Program-made: the position numbers and the translations under genes
Source: a halophilic archaeon
GTDB lineage: Archaea > Halobacteriota > Halobacteria > Halobacteriales > Haladaptataceae
Length of the DNA: 64,000 nucleotides
Assembly (NCBI GenBank): GCA_003298465.1
Contig: QNGA01000001.1
Span: 1,488,001 to 1,552,000, forward strand
Reading direction: 5' to 3'
Shown here: positions 55,967 to 64,000 of the stretch, piece by piece
Position numbering within the stretch: the stretch's first letter is position 1
Layout of the letters: every line of letters begins with the position of its first letter
The notes under the pieces: model-generated
Told to the model about the DNA's origin: nothing
Databases searched by the model: none
Seen by the model: the letters and a program-made list of their open reading frames with translations, nothing else

Positions 55967-56500
55967 ATGTCTAGCATCGAGTTGACACCGAGCCAGAAGA
56001 CGATACTGACGGCACTGTTGAACCTCCACCGCGAGGCGGAAGACGCCATCAAGGGCGAGGACATCGCCGCCGAAGTCGACCGCAACCCCGGGACCATCCG
56101 CAACCAGATGCAGAGTCTCAAGGCCCTCCAGCTCGTCGAGGGCGTTCCCGGCCCGAAGGGCGGGTACAAGCCGACCGCCAACGCCTACGAGGCGCTCGAC
56201 GTCCAGGAGATGGACACCGTCGCCGAGGTCGGACTGCTCCACGACGGCGAGGAAGTCGAGGAGGCCAACGTCGAGGAGATAAGCCTCACCAGCGTCCACC
56301 ACCCGGAGCTCTGTCGCGCCGAGATACACCTCCGCGGTTCCGTACGCGAGTTCCACGAGGGCGACGAGGTGACCGTCGGACCGACGCCGCTGTCGAAGCT
56401 CGTCGTGGAGGGCGTCGTCGACGGCAAGGACGACACCAACCACATCCTCATCCTGAAGATATCGGAGATGGAAGCGCCCGCCGAACAGCCCGAGCACTGA
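55967..56500 (+). CDS. Winged-helix transcription regulator (Rrf2/TrmB-like)
   Basis: A 177-residue protein with an N-terminal winged helix (LTPSQKTILTALLNLHRE, then IAAEVDRNPGTIRNQMQSLKAL, then GPKGGYKPTANAYEAL) and a C-terminal acidic beta-rich domain (ISLTSVHHPELCRAEIHLRG, FHEGDEVTVGPTPLSKLVV). The second part may bind an effector. Haloarchaeal members are often labelled Rrf2. ATTTAAGG about 30 bases before the ATG gives a leaderless start. Confidence 0.8.
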   Translation: MSSIELTPSQKTILTALLNLHREAEDAIKGEDIAAEVDRNPGTIRNQMQSLKALQLVEGVPGPKGGYKPTANAYEALDVQEMDTVAEVGLLHDGEEVEEANVEEISLTSVHHPELCRAEIHLRGSVREFHEGDEVTVGPTPLSKLVVEGVVDGKDDTNHILILKISEMEAPAEQPEH

Positions 56501-56700
56501 CGACCGCCGCCCGCCGTCGGTAGCCGAACCCCATTTCGACACTTCTTCGTCTCTTCTCGCCGACCGCCGTCCGCCCCGACCGTGCTCCCCGTTAGCTCGC
56601 GACGGTGGACCGTCTCGACGTGGGAGTTCGACCGGAGTTCCCGGAGTCGGTATCGAACTGTTCCGGAAGGTATTATCGCTCGACGCCCCTACCTCCGCTG

Positions 56701-58080
56701 ATGAGCGGTCGAACACGCACTCGCTCCCTCGACGCCGCCCTGGCCGCGACGGTCGTTCTGACCGCGCTCACCGGTCGAGCGCTGGCGCACGGCGGTAGCC
56801 TCCGGGGCGCGTCGGGAGACTCGCTGTCGGTGCCGACGTGGTTGTTCCTGCTCACCGGCGGCGGCGCCGTCAGCGCCTCGTTCCTGCTCGCCAGCTTCGT
56901 CACCGACCGGGCGTTCATCCGCGCGCTCCACGACTGGCGACGTCGCCTGGCGACGCTGAACGACCACCTGGTCACCGCGACGCGGGCCGTCGGCGTGCTC
57001 GCGCTCGCGGCCATCGTCGTCGCCGGCTTCGTCGGCCCGTCTGCTCCGCGCCGGAACATCGCCATCCTCGTCGTCTGGGTCGGCTGGTGGGCCGGATTCA
57101 CGGCGACCACCTACCTCGTCGGCAACGCGTGGCCGGCCATCAACCCCTGGCGCACGATAGCCGACCTGCTCCCCGGGGGGACGACCGACTACCCGGAACG
57201 GCTCGGCGCGTGGCCGAGCGTCGCCGGACTGCTGGCGCTCGTCTGGCTGGAGGTCGTCAGTCCGCTCGCGAGCGACCCCGACCTGCTCGCCGGCGTCGTG
57301 CTCGTCTACTCGGCGGTGACGCTCGCCGGCGCGGCCGTCTACGGCACCGACCGCTGGTTCGGCACCGTCGACCCGGTCGCGCGCGTGTTCTGCTACTACG
57401 GCCGGGTCGCTCCGGTCCGGCGCACCGACGACGGCTTCGAACTGCGCCTGCCGGGCGCGCGCCTCGCCGAGACGAAACTCGTCACGGGGTTCGACGAGGT
57501 CGCGTTCGTCGTCGCGCTGCTGTGGGTGACGACGTACGACGGCCTCGTCGCCACCGACCTCTGGGCGGACGCGGCCCGGGCCGTCGTCGGAATCGGCGTC
57601 CCGCCGCGCGTCGTCTACCTCGCCGCGCTGCTGGCCGGATACGTCTTCTTCCTCGGCGTCTACTGGCTGGCCGCGCGGCTCGCGCGACGGTCGGCCGACA
57701 CCTACCTCACGCTGGCCGCCATCGCTCGGCGGTTCGCTCCCTCGCTGCTGCCCATCGCGGCGGGTTACCACCTCGCACACTACCTGGGGTACTTCCTCGC
57801 GCTGTCGCCGACGCTGTTCGGAGCGCTGGCCAGTCCGCTCTCGCCGCCCCAGGCCGTCGTCATCGTCCTGCCGGCGTGGTTCGGCGGCCTCCAGATGTCG
57901 TTCGTCCTGCTGGGTCACCTGCTCGCGGTCTGGGTGGCCCACGCGACGGCCTACAGGCTGTTTCCGATGCGTCTGCAGGCCGTCCGCAGTCAGTACGCCC
58001 TCGTCGTCGTGATGATACTGTACACGATGACGAGCATGTGGATCGTCTCGCAACCGTCCGTCGACCCCCCGTACGTATGA
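56701..58080 (+). CDS. Polytopic membrane protein of unknown function
   Basis: A 459-residue protein with about eleven membrane spans, beginning MSGRTRTRSLDAALAAT and an early AHGGSLRG. Conserved histidines and tryptophans occur within spans (VVWVGWWAGFTATTYL, GYHLAHYLGYFLAL, LLGHLLAVWVAHATAYRL), a pattern that could bind metal or haem, but I cannot assign a function. Its stop overlaps the ATG of a membrane-anchored C2H2 protein gene (ATGA), so the two are probably partners. Confidence 0.75.
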   Translation: MSGRTRTRSLDAALAATVVLTALTGRALAHGGSLRGASGDSLSVPTWLFLLTGGGAVSASFLLASFVTDRAFIRALHDWRRRLATLNDHLVTATRAVGVLALAAIVVAGFVGPSAPRRNIAILVVWVGWWAGFTATTYLVGNAWPAINPWRTIADLLPGGTTDYPERLGAWPSVAGLLALVWLEVVSPLASDPDLLAGVVLVYSAVTLAGAAVYGTDRWFGTVDPVARVFCYYGRVAPVRRTDDGFELRLPGARLAETKLVTGFDEVAFVVALLWVTTYDGLVATDLWADAARAVVGIGVPPRVVYLAALLAGYVFFLGVYWLAARLARRSADTYLTLAAIARRFAPSLLPIAAGYHLAHYLGYFLALSPTLFGALASPLSPPQAVVIVLPAWFGGLQMSFVLLGHLLAVWVAHATAYRLFPMRLQAVRSQYALVVVMILYTMTSMWIVSQPSVDPPYV

Positions 58081-58409
58081 CCACCGACCAGCCATCCCAC
58101 GACCGCACGCCCGACGACAAGCGGAGAGACGACCGGCCAGTCGACGATTGGCCGCTCGAAACCCGGATTCCGGCCGACGAGTCGCCGGTCGAGTGCGCCT
58201 ACTGCGGCCGGCCGTTCCCTCGCGAGAAGCAGCTCGTGCTCCACCGGGGACTCGACCACCCCGACGCGCTCGACGAGTCGGAGGTCGCGGCGTTCCGAGA
58301 GGCCTACGACGCGGAGAACGAGGAGCTCCGCCTGTTCCGACTGAAGGCGGTCGCCCTCCTCGTCCTGCTGTACTTCGCCTTCCTGTTCACCTACTCCGTG
58401 GTCACGTGA
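58077..58409 (+). CDS. C2H2 zinc-finger protein with C-terminal membrane span (resembles DUF7410)
   Basis: A 110-residue protein. The finger CAYCGRPFPREKQLVLHRGLDH (two Cys, two His) is followed by an acidic helix and one C-terminal span (AVALLVLLYFAFLFTYSVV). It is translationally coupled to the upstream polytopic membrane protein, so a role as a small accessory subunit is plausible. DNA binding is unlikely for a membrane-anchored single finger, but cannot be excluded. Confidence 0.8.
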   Translation: MTTDQPSHDRTPDDKRRDDRPVDDWPLETRIPADESPVECAYCGRPFPREKQLVLHRGLDHPDALDESEVAAFREAYDAENEELRLFRLKAVALLVLLYFAFLFTYSVVT

Positions 58410-58538
58410 CGGGTGGCCCGGTAGCCGACCGTCGTTCGCGAACGGCGTACGTCCGGCCGTCCGTCCGCGTTCCTGACACGCTCGAATTTCGGCGGCTAAA
58501 CCAAAAGACACGAAACCCTCGGGAGCAACGGTTCGGGT

Positions 58539-58934
58539 ATGAGCAACTATCTCGTTGCGATGGAGGCGGCCTGGTTGGTGCGCGACGTAGAGGACATCGA
58601 CGACGCCATCGGCGTCGCGGTCAGCGAGGCCGGCAAGCGTCTGAACGAGAAGGACATGGACTACGTCGAGGTCGAGGTCGGCGCGACCGGCTGTCCGGCC
58701 TGCGGAGAGCCGTTCGACTCCGCGTTCATCGCAGCGAACACCGCCCTCGTCGGCCTCGTGCTGGAGATGAAAGTGTTCAACGCCGACAGCGAGGAGCACG
58801 CGAAGCGCATCGCCAAGAGCGAGGTCGGCGGCGCGCTCCGCGACGTTCCGCTCTCGGTCGTCGAGACGGTCGAGTTCGGCGAGGACGAGGACATCGAGTT
58901 CGGCAGCGGCGACCAGGAAACTAGCGAACTCTGA
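58539..58934 (+). CDS. UPF0212 (DUF555) archaeal protein
   Basis: A 131-residue conserved archaeal protein: MSNYLVAMEAAWLVRDVEDI, AIGVAVSEAGKRLN, TGCPACGEPFDSAFIAANTA, SEEHAKRIAKSEVG. It has one CxxC pair, which suggests zinc or redox chemistry. The function is unknown. The gene stands 42 bases before the HTH-CBS gene and probably has its own TATA-like element (AACCAAAAGA about 40 bases upstream). Confidence 0.9.
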   Translation: MSNYLVAMEAAWLVRDVEDIDDAIGVAVSEAGKRLNEKDMDYVEVEVGATGCPACGEPFDSAFIAANTALVGLVLEMKVFNADSEEHAKRIAKSEVGGALRDVPLSVVETVEFGEDEDIEFGSGDQETSEL

Positions 58935-58976
58935 CGAGTCGAACGATTTATTTGATAACCCGGAGTTATTTTAGGT

Positions 58977-59516
58977 ATGGAGATCCCGACGACCCAGGAC
59001 ATCCGCGAACGCCGAAAGGACCTGGGACTCACGCAGAGCGAACTGGCCGAGCGGGCGGGCGTCTCTCAGCCGCTCATCGCCCGCATCGAGGGCGACGACG
59101 TAGATCCGCGTCTCTCGACGTTCCGCCGCATCATCAACGCCCTGGAGGAGTCCGAGGGCGACATCGTCCGCGCGGAGGACCTGATGCACGAGGAGGTCGT
59201 CAGCGTCGCGCCCGACGACACCGTGAGCGAGGCGGTCGGCCGGATGCAGGACGCCGGCTACTCGCAACTGGCGGTCATCAACGAGGGCGTGCCGGTCGGC
59301 TCCATCAGCGAGAGCGACCTCGTCCACGTCGACGAGAACGCTCGCGACCAGCCCGTCCGGGAGTTCATGGGCGAGAGCTTCCCGACGGTGTCGCGGTCCG
59401 CCACGCTGAACGAAATCTCGAACCTGCTCGACCACTACAAGGCCGTGATGGTCACCGCCGACGGCGAGACGGTCGGTATCGTCACCGAAGCCGACGTCGC
59501 GGCGCGACTGTCGTAG
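58977..59516 (+). CDS. HTH-CBS transcription regulator
   Basis: A 179-residue archaeal regulator with an N-terminal Xre-type HTH (IRERRKDLGLTQSELAERAG, VSQPLIARIEGDDVDPRLST) and two CBS domains (LMHEEVVSVAPDDTVSEAV; MGESFPTVSRSATLNEI). CBS pairs usually bind adenine nucleotides, SAM or similar ligands, so this could sense energy or SAM status. ATTTATTT about 28 bases before the ATG gives a leaderless start. Confidence 0.92.
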   Translation: MEIPTTQDIRERRKDLGLTQSELAERAGVSQPLIARIEGDDVDPRLSTFRRIINALEESEGDIVRAEDLMHEEVVSVAPDDTVSEAVGRMQDAGYSQLAVINEGVPVGSISESDLVHVDENARDQPVREFMGESFPTVSRSATLNEISNLLDHYKAVMVTADGETVGIVTEADVAARLS

Positions 59517-59534
59517 ACGCGTCCCCCGCTCGGG

Positions 59535-59978
59535 TCACCAGTTGCGCGTCGGGAGCAGCGCGGACGCCGTCGCTTTTCGCCGGTCGCCGTCGTGTGGAAC
59601 GACGACGTCGACGTCTTCCCCGTAGTCCACGATCAGCTCCCGGCAGGCGCCGCACGGCGGGACCACCTCGAAGCCGCGGTCCTCGTCCGGAAGCGGATGG
59701 CGGACTGCGGCCGCGGCGTCGAACCGGGTCGCACCGTCCGCGACCGCCGCGCCGAACGCGACCGGTTCGGCGCACATCGACGCTCGACCGACGCTGGCCG
59801 GGAGGCTGACGCCGGCGTACACGTCGTCGTCCGTGGTGCGGAGCGCAGCACCGACGAGGTGTGCACCGCCCCACCGCTCGGGGTCGAACGCCGCCTCGGT
59901 CGCCGCCCGCGCTCGTTCGACGAGACGCTCGTCGGCCGCCGTGAGGTCCCTCGTCTCGACGGTAATCTCGGAGGTCAC
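59535..59978 (-). CDS. cdd: Cytidine deaminase
   Basis: A 147-residue cytidine deaminase with the zinc/catalytic motifs CAEPVAFG (Cys and the general-acid Glu) and PPCGACRE (two zinc cysteines). It converts cytidine to uridine in pyrimidine salvage. The start is GTG 59978. It is convergent with the HTH-CBS gene and follows purM on the minus strand. Confidence 0.93.
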   Translation of the reverse strand: MTSEITVETRDLTAADERLVERARAATEAAFDPERWGGAHLVGAALRTTDDDVYAGVSLPASVGRASMCAEPVAFGAAVADGATRFDAAAAVRHPLPDEDRGFEVVPPCGACRELIVDYGEDVDVVVPHDGDRRKATASALLPTRNW

Positions 59979-60034
59979 ACCGTCGAGTCGTAACCGGAGA
60001 ACAAATGCTTTCCGTCAGGTACCGTCGTGGCGGG

Positions 60035-61015
60035 TCACGTCAGTGTCAGTCCGCGGATTGCCACGCCCTCGCCCTCGCGAACCTCGCCGACGACCTCGCC
60101 GTCCGTCGCCGCCGCCAGCGACTCCGCGTCGTCCCCCGGGAGCGCGACGACGAATCCGGTTCCCATGTTGAACGTGCGGTGCATCTCCTCGTCGCTCACG
60201 TTGCCCTCCTCCTGGACGAACGCGAACACGTCCTGGGCCGGGAAGGGGTCCGATATCTCGTAGCGGAACGCGCCCATCCGGGAGAGGTTCGTCCAGCCGC
60301 CGCCGGTCACGTGCGCGGCGGCGTGGACGTCGCGCTCGCGCAGCGCCGGCAGGAGGTCGGCGTAGATGCGCGTCGGTTCCAGCAGTTCCTCCCCGATGGT
60401 CCGGTCGCTCCCCGGGAACGGGTCGTCGTAGTCGTGGTTCCGGGTGACCGCCTCGCGGGCCAGCGTCAGGCCGTTCGAGTGGATACCGCTGGAGGGGAAG
60501 CCGACGAGCGCATCCCCGACCGCCGCCTCGCCGGGGAAGACCGCGTCCTTCGGCGCGAGGCCGACGCAGGCCCCGGCGAGGTCCAGCCCCCGGATGACCT
60601 CGGGCATCACCGCCGTCTCGCCGCCGACGAGCGCGACGCCGGCCGCCTCCGCGCCCGCCGAGAGACCCTCGCCGACCTGCTCGGAGAACTCCTCGCTCGG
60701 CTCCTCGACCGCGAGGTAGTCGACGAACGCGACCGGTTCGACACCCGCCGCCACGAGGTCGTTGACGTTCATGGCGATGCAGTCGACCCCCACGGTGGAG
60801 TAGTCGCCGAGCCCCTCGGCGACGAGGAGTTTGGTGCCGACGCCGTCCGTCGCCAGCGCGAGATAGCGGTCGCCGACGTCCAGCAGTCCGGCGTAGTCGG
60901 TCGTGTTCTCGATGTCGCCGACGGCACCGACGAGCGCGGCGGTCGCCGCCTCGCTCGCGTCGATGTCGACCCCCGTCTCCGCGTAGGTGAGTTCCTCGTC
61001 CGCGTCCTCGCTCAT
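60035..61015 (-). CDS. purM: Phosphoribosylformylglycinamidine cyclo-ligase
   Basis: A 326-residue AIR synthetase: LTYAETGVDIDASEAAT, ALATDGVGTKLLVAEG, DCIAMNVNDLVAAGVEPVAF, LVGGETAVMPEVIRG, GFPSSGIHSNGLTLARE and HVTGGGWTNLSRM are all PurM motifs. It closes the imidazole ring in purine synthesis. The true start is ATG 61015, supported by ACATTTACCC about 28 bases upstream; the frame to 61183 is longer. Together with purD it shows scattered purine genes. Confidence 0.96.
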   Translation of the reverse strand: MSEDADEELTYAETGVDIDASEAATAALVGAVGDIENTTDYAGLLDVGDRYLALATDGVGTKLLVAEGLGDYSTVGVDCIAMNVNDLVAAGVEPVAFVDYLAVEEPSEEFSEQVGEGLSAGAEAAGVALVGGETAVMPEVIRGLDLAGACVGLAPKDAVFPGEAAVGDALVGFPSSGIHSNGLTLAREAVTRNHDYDDPFPGSDRTIGEELLEPTRIYADLLPALRERDVHAAAHVTGGGWTNLSRMGAFRYEISDPFPAQDVFAFVQEEGNVSDEEMHRTFNMGTGFVVALPGDDAESLAAATDGEVVGEVREGEGVAIRGLTLT

Positions 61016-61171
61016 GTGCGACTGGCCGCGTGCCGCGGGTAAATGTCTGCCGCTCTCGGCCGCGAGAACGACCGGACGGGACGGAGGACGGCTGGTTCGG
61101 CGTCGTTGGCTCTGTCGAGCCCCTCGGGAGGCGATACTTTCGGCGAGCGGTCCGATCGGGAAGTTTCGTAC

Positions 61172-61196
61172 GGGCGTTCTCACGGGAGAACGCGCC
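61172..61196 (-). terminator. Stem-loop at the end of the GNAT gene
   Basis: GCGTTCTC (61174-61181) and GAGAACGC (61186-61193) form a perfect 8-base-pair stem with a 4-base loop just after the GNAT stop on the minus strand. It could act as a terminator or an RNA stability element. There is no long T tract. Confidence 0.35.
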
Positions 61197-61711
61197 TATC
61201 GTTCGGACGAGAGCAGTCCGTAGTAACAGACGTCCACGCGTTCGCCGTTCGCGTACTCGTGTTCTCGAAGCGTCCCTTCCCGCTGGAACCCCAACTTCTC
61301 CAGGACTCGCTTCGAGGCCTCGTTCCCCTCGACGACCTGCGCCCAGACCCTGTGGAGGCCCCTGTCGTCGAACGCGTGCTCCAGGCACAGGTCCGCCGCC
61401 TCGGTCGCGTAGCCCTCGCCGTGGAACTCCGGCCGAATTATGTACCCGATTTCGGCCCTGCTGGCCTGCGAGTCGAGTCCCGACAGCAGGACGGTTCCGA
61501 CGGCGTCCCCGTCGCGACAGACCAGAAACAGGACGACGTCGTCTCGCTCTTCGACGAGTTCCGCGACGTCGGTCTCGTGCCACGGAAGGGAGATTCCCGC
61601 TTGCCGCCGGTTAGACGGGTCGTTGTGCTGCTCTTCGACGAGCGCGTAGTCGTCCGGACGAATCGTGTTGAGGGTCACCCCGTCGCCGCCGAGAAAGACC
61701 GTCCCGGGCAT
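61196..61711 (-). CDS. GNAT-family N-acetyltransferase (RimJ/RimL-like)
   Basis: A 171-residue GNAT protein: VTLNTIRPDDYALV, GYIIRPEFHGEGYATEAADL (the acetyl-CoA P-loop HGEGYAT), LHRVWAQVVEGNEASKRVLEKLGF. It resembles RimJ/RimL enzymes that acetylate protein N-termini, but many relatives modify small molecules. An AACTAAGAG box about 27 bases upstream supports the ATG. Confidence 0.9.
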   Translation of the reverse strand: MPGTVFLGGDGVTLNTIRPDDYALVEEQHNDPSNRRQAGISLPWHETDVAELVEERDDVVLFLVCRDGDAVGTVLLSGLDSQASRAEIGYIIRPEFHGEGYATEAADLCLEHAFDDRGLHRVWAQVVEGNEASKRVLEKLGFQREGTLREHEYANGERVDVCYYGLLSSER

Positions 61712-61871
61712 GAACTCACAGTGTACGCCCGCTCTCTTAGTTGTACCCGGAAAACGGGCGTCTCACCGCTGCACGTCCTGACGAACCTATCGTCCGTGCG
61801 GACCGAATCGGACGAGCGTCGTCTCGACGTGGACGTCTCCGTGTCGCGAACCCCAACGGTGGTTCCACGGG

Positions 61872-63224
61872 TCAGCCGGCCGGCCCGAGCACGCGCCACG
61901 CGACGCCGGGACGCAGCAGCGAACTGGGGGGCCGTTCCATCATCATCACCCGGAAGAAGGCGTCGGACAGCACGCCGTCGGTGTGGGCCTTGCGGACCAA
62001 TCGAGAAAGATATCGGCTGGAGACCTCGGTTCCGCGCGGCTTGGGACCGTCGGTACGCCGGAACTGGAAGTCGGCGCCGACCGCCATGTTCCACGCGACG
62101 TCGACGGTCTCCGCGGCCCGTTCGAAGAACCGGAGCGCGAGGTCGTCGCGGTCGTCCGTCGCGAGGACGGAGTGGAGGATCAGCGCCTCCAGCGCGGCGA
62201 CCGACATGCCCTGGGCGTAGATGGGGTTGAAGCTGGCGACGGCGTCACCGACGACGACCAGACCGTCGGGGAACCGTTCGAGGTCCTCGTAGTGGTGCCT
62301 GACGTTGGACGGGAAGGGGTAGTGCACGATGCCCTCGGAGACCTGCGAGTGCTCGTCCAGCAGCCGTTTCGGGTGGGGGACGGGCAGGCTCGCGGCGAAC
62401 TCCGCGAACCCCTCCGCGTCCGCCGGCGGGTGGTCGCCGTGGAACCCGAACAGCGTCACCAGCCATCGACCGCCCTCGACGGGAAGAATCGCGCCGCCGC
62501 GAGTGTGCGGCGGGGAGGGCTGTACGACGAACGCACGGCGGTCGTCGGCGGGACGCCGGAAGAAGGCGGTGCTGTAGGCGAGGTCGATGCGCACCTCGTC
62601 GACGGGCGGCGACGCGTAGCCGTGCTCGTCCAGCCAGACCGGCGTCCTGCTCGTCCGACCGGTGGCGTCGACGACCAGGTCCGCGGCGAGTTCCTCCGGC
62701 GTCGACCCCTCCCGTTCGACCACGACGCCCTCCACCGTCGTCGCCGCGTCGTCGGTGAGGTAGTCGATCGAACGGCAACTCGGTCGCAGGTGGACGTCGT
62801 CGTGTTGGGCGACGCGACGGCGGACCAGTTGCTCGTACAGCGGGCGGGTGGCGCAGTACAGCGGTATGCGTCGCGGGCCGTCGGCGAGGAACCCGCCCCC
62901 GTCGTAGAAGTCGACGTCGCTGGCGCCGTCGATTACCAGCCCCCCGTCGGCGAGCAGTTCCTCGCCGTACCCCGGGAAGAGGTCCTCCAGCGTCGCGTGT
63001 CCGGCCTCCAGCAGCACGTGGATGTGGTGGGACTGGGGGACACCCCGGCGGGTGATCGGTTCGTCGGGCAGGGGGTCGCGGTCGACGACCGTGACCTCGT
63101 CGAACCCGTCGGCGAGCGCGCGAGCCGACAGCAGACCGGCCATGCCGGCCCCGACCACCACCGCGTGCCCCCCGGGTTCGGAAATCCTGTCGCTGTCGTA
63201 TCGCGGAACGGTTGCTAAGGTCAC
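61872..63224 (-). CDS. FAD-dependent monooxygenase (LasC/epoxidase-like)
   Basis: A 450-residue flavoprotein with the FAD dinucleotide motif HAVVVGAGMAGLLSARAL, the linker RRGVPQSHHIHVLLEAGHAT (typical of actinobacterial LasC-like monooxygenases), LVVDATGRTSRTPVWL and the second FAD motif VVVGDAVASFNPIYAQGMS. It may epoxidise or hydroxylate a lipid or polyketide-like substrate. I start it at GTG 63224, preceded by GGTGAGGAG; the open frame runs further to 63812 but overlaps the neighbouring gene as shadow. Confidence 0.82.
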   Translation of the reverse strand: MTLATVPRYDSDRISEPGGHAVVVGAGMAGLLSARALADGFDEVTVVDRDPLPDEPITRRGVPQSHHIHVLLEAGHATLEDLFPGYGEELLADGGLVIDGASDVDFYDGGGFLADGPRRIPLYCATRPLYEQLVRRRVAQHDDVHLRPSCRSIDYLTDDAATTVEGVVVEREGSTPEELAADLVVDATGRTSRTPVWLDEHGYASPPVDEVRIDLAYSTAFFRRPADDRRAFVVQPSPPHTRGGAILPVEGGRWLVTLFGFHGDHPPADAEGFAEFAASLPVPHPKRLLDEHSQVSEGIVHYPFPSNVRHHYEDLERFPDGLVVVGDAVASFNPIYAQGMSVAALEALILHSVLATDDRDDLALRFFERAAETVDVAWNMAVGADFQFRRTDGPKPRGTEVSSRYLSRLVRKAHTDGVLSDAFFRVMMMERPPSSLLRPGVAWRVLGPAG

Positions 63225-63325
63225 GGCTGTCCACTCCTCACCGTCGAGTTCGCGCAGTGGCGTGTTAAGTGTTGCCGCGCCAGATATCGGGACTCGGCGA
63301 CGGCTCGCGGCCCGTTCGTCGGGGG

Positions 63326-64000
63326 TCAGGCCCCGTCTCGGAGGTCCACGCGGTCGCCTATCTCGACGATCTCCAGCGAGCGCGGACGGTCGAAGCTGCG
63401 GACGTGGTCGTGGAGGGCGGTCGGATCCGCGGTGAGCCCCTTCCACATGTCCCAGTGACTCGGGAGCAGTCGGTCGAGCTGGAGCGCGTTGGCCGCCTCG
63501 GCTATCTCGTTCTCGTCGCTGTACCACTTCGTGCGCTTCGGCTCGCCCGACTCCTTGTCCGGAACGTTGCCGACGGAACCGAACGCGAGCACGCCGAGGT
63601 CCAGGTCGTACCGCTCGCCGACGTCCGCGAGGTCGTCGCCGGGCTTGGTGTCGCCGCCGTGGAAGACGGTCCCGGCGTCGTATTCGAACACGTACGAGAC
63701 GGGGTGGGCGGCGTCGGCGTCGTGGGCCGGTTCGACGTGCACCGTGAACTCGCCGACGTCGAGGGAATCGCCCTCCGCGACCTCGACGAGCTGGTCGTCG
63801 TCCACGTCCCACTCGTCGGTCCAGCGCTCGTCCTCGCGGGCCACTTCGAGGCCGGCGTCGGGCGCGTAGAACGTCGCACCCGTGCGTTCGAGGATGGGCG
63901 CCTGGCTCGGCCCGTGGACGTGGTCGGTGTGTTCGTGGGTGGCGAGGACGGCGTCCGCCGCCGAAACGTCCGCCGGGTCGAAGGGCACGGGGACCATCCG
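63326..64000 (-). CDS. UlaG-like metallo-beta-lactamase-fold hydrolase (5' end outside window)
   Basis: At least 223 residues of an MBL-fold protein of the UPF0173/UlaG type: ATHEHTDHVHG (metal site), VEPAHDADAAHPVSYVFEYD, FHGGDTKPGDDL and LLPSHWDMWKGL. The first Met visible (63997) is probably internal, since the family has about 20-30 residues before it. It may be an L-ascorbate-6-phosphate lactonase-like or phosphodiesterase-like hydrolase. Confidence 0.87.
   Translation of the reverse strand, partial: RMVPVPFDPADVSAADAVLATHEHTDHVHGPSQAPILERTGATFYAPDAGLEVAREDERWTDEWDVDDDQLVEVAEGDSLDVGEFTVHVEPAHDADAAHPVSYVFEYDAGTVFHGGDTKPGDDLADVGERYDLDLGVLAFGSVGNVPDKESGEPKRTKWYSDENEIAEAANALQLDRLLPSHWDMWKGLTADPTALHDHVRSFDRPRSLEIVEIGDRVDLRDGA

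Noticed and set aside
63225..63812. N-terminal extension of the FAD monooxygenase to 63812
   Set aside because: The extension is antisense to the UlaG-like gene and is arginine/proline-rich shadow sequence.

Overview
The window is chromosomal DNA of a halophilic archaeon (class Halobacteria). The evidence is high GC with strongly GC-ending codons, acidic D/E-rich soluble proteins, archaeal subunits (RNase P proteins 3 and 4, topoisomerase VI, archaeal-type SAM synthetase, UPF0212, diadenylate cyclase DacZ), haloarchaea-restricted small families, and mostly leaderless genes whose start codon lies about 26-30 bases after an archaeal TATA box. That spacing was used to settle many starts. I see no tRNA, rRNA, CRISPR array, insertion sequence or prophage. 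Almost all of it reads as core genome.

Layout. 1-5 kb: minus-strand RNase P Rnp3 with an overlapping methyltransferase, a degenerate RecA-like protein and a MinD/ParA ATPase; pyrBI; a sequon-rich secreted protein; RNase P Rnp4. 5-14.6 kb: two GT4 glycosyltransferases, an HD protein, a small-gene region (leaderless 26-codon ORF ending in a hairpin, an 82-residue internally repeated protein, a zinc-ribbon protein, a VapB-like protein), archaetidylserine decarboxylase, FUN14, an AglJ-type N-glycosylation enzyme, dacZ-mscS. 14.6-24.3 kb: purD, FNT channel, DUF255 thioredoxin-fold protein, cysteine synthase, thiI, SAM synthetase. 24.3-35.5 kb: CYTH protein, bactofilin-like cytoskeletal protein, the fixA-fixB-fixCX electron-transfer operon, and a set of small regulators and enzymes. 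35.5-45.8 kb: rhomboid protease, paired DUF4397 surface proteins (one with a lysine/threonine/proline nonapeptide repeat), HalOD1 protein, TraB-like membrane protein coupled to a site-2-type protease. 45.8-54 kb: top6BA and gyrBA transcribed divergently, which places both type II topoisomerases in one locus. 54-64 kb: HAD phosphatase, arginase, HTH regulators, membrane proteins, cytidine deaminase, purM, GNAT, FAD monooxygenase, and a partial beta-lactamase-fold hydrolase.

Themes. Cell-surface biology recurs: glycosyltransferases, AglJ, sequon-rich and DUF4397 proteins, two Tat lipoproteins and a rhomboid. DNA topology and osmotic signalling (topoisomerases, dacZ-mscS) also stand out. The signals I find most worth following are the promoter/leader-ORF/hairpin arrangement at 8.49-8.95 kb, a 16-base alternating purine-pyrimidine tract beside the gyrBA TATA box, the DUF4397 pair with its repeat tail, and a palindrome enclosing the TATA box of the TraB-like gene.
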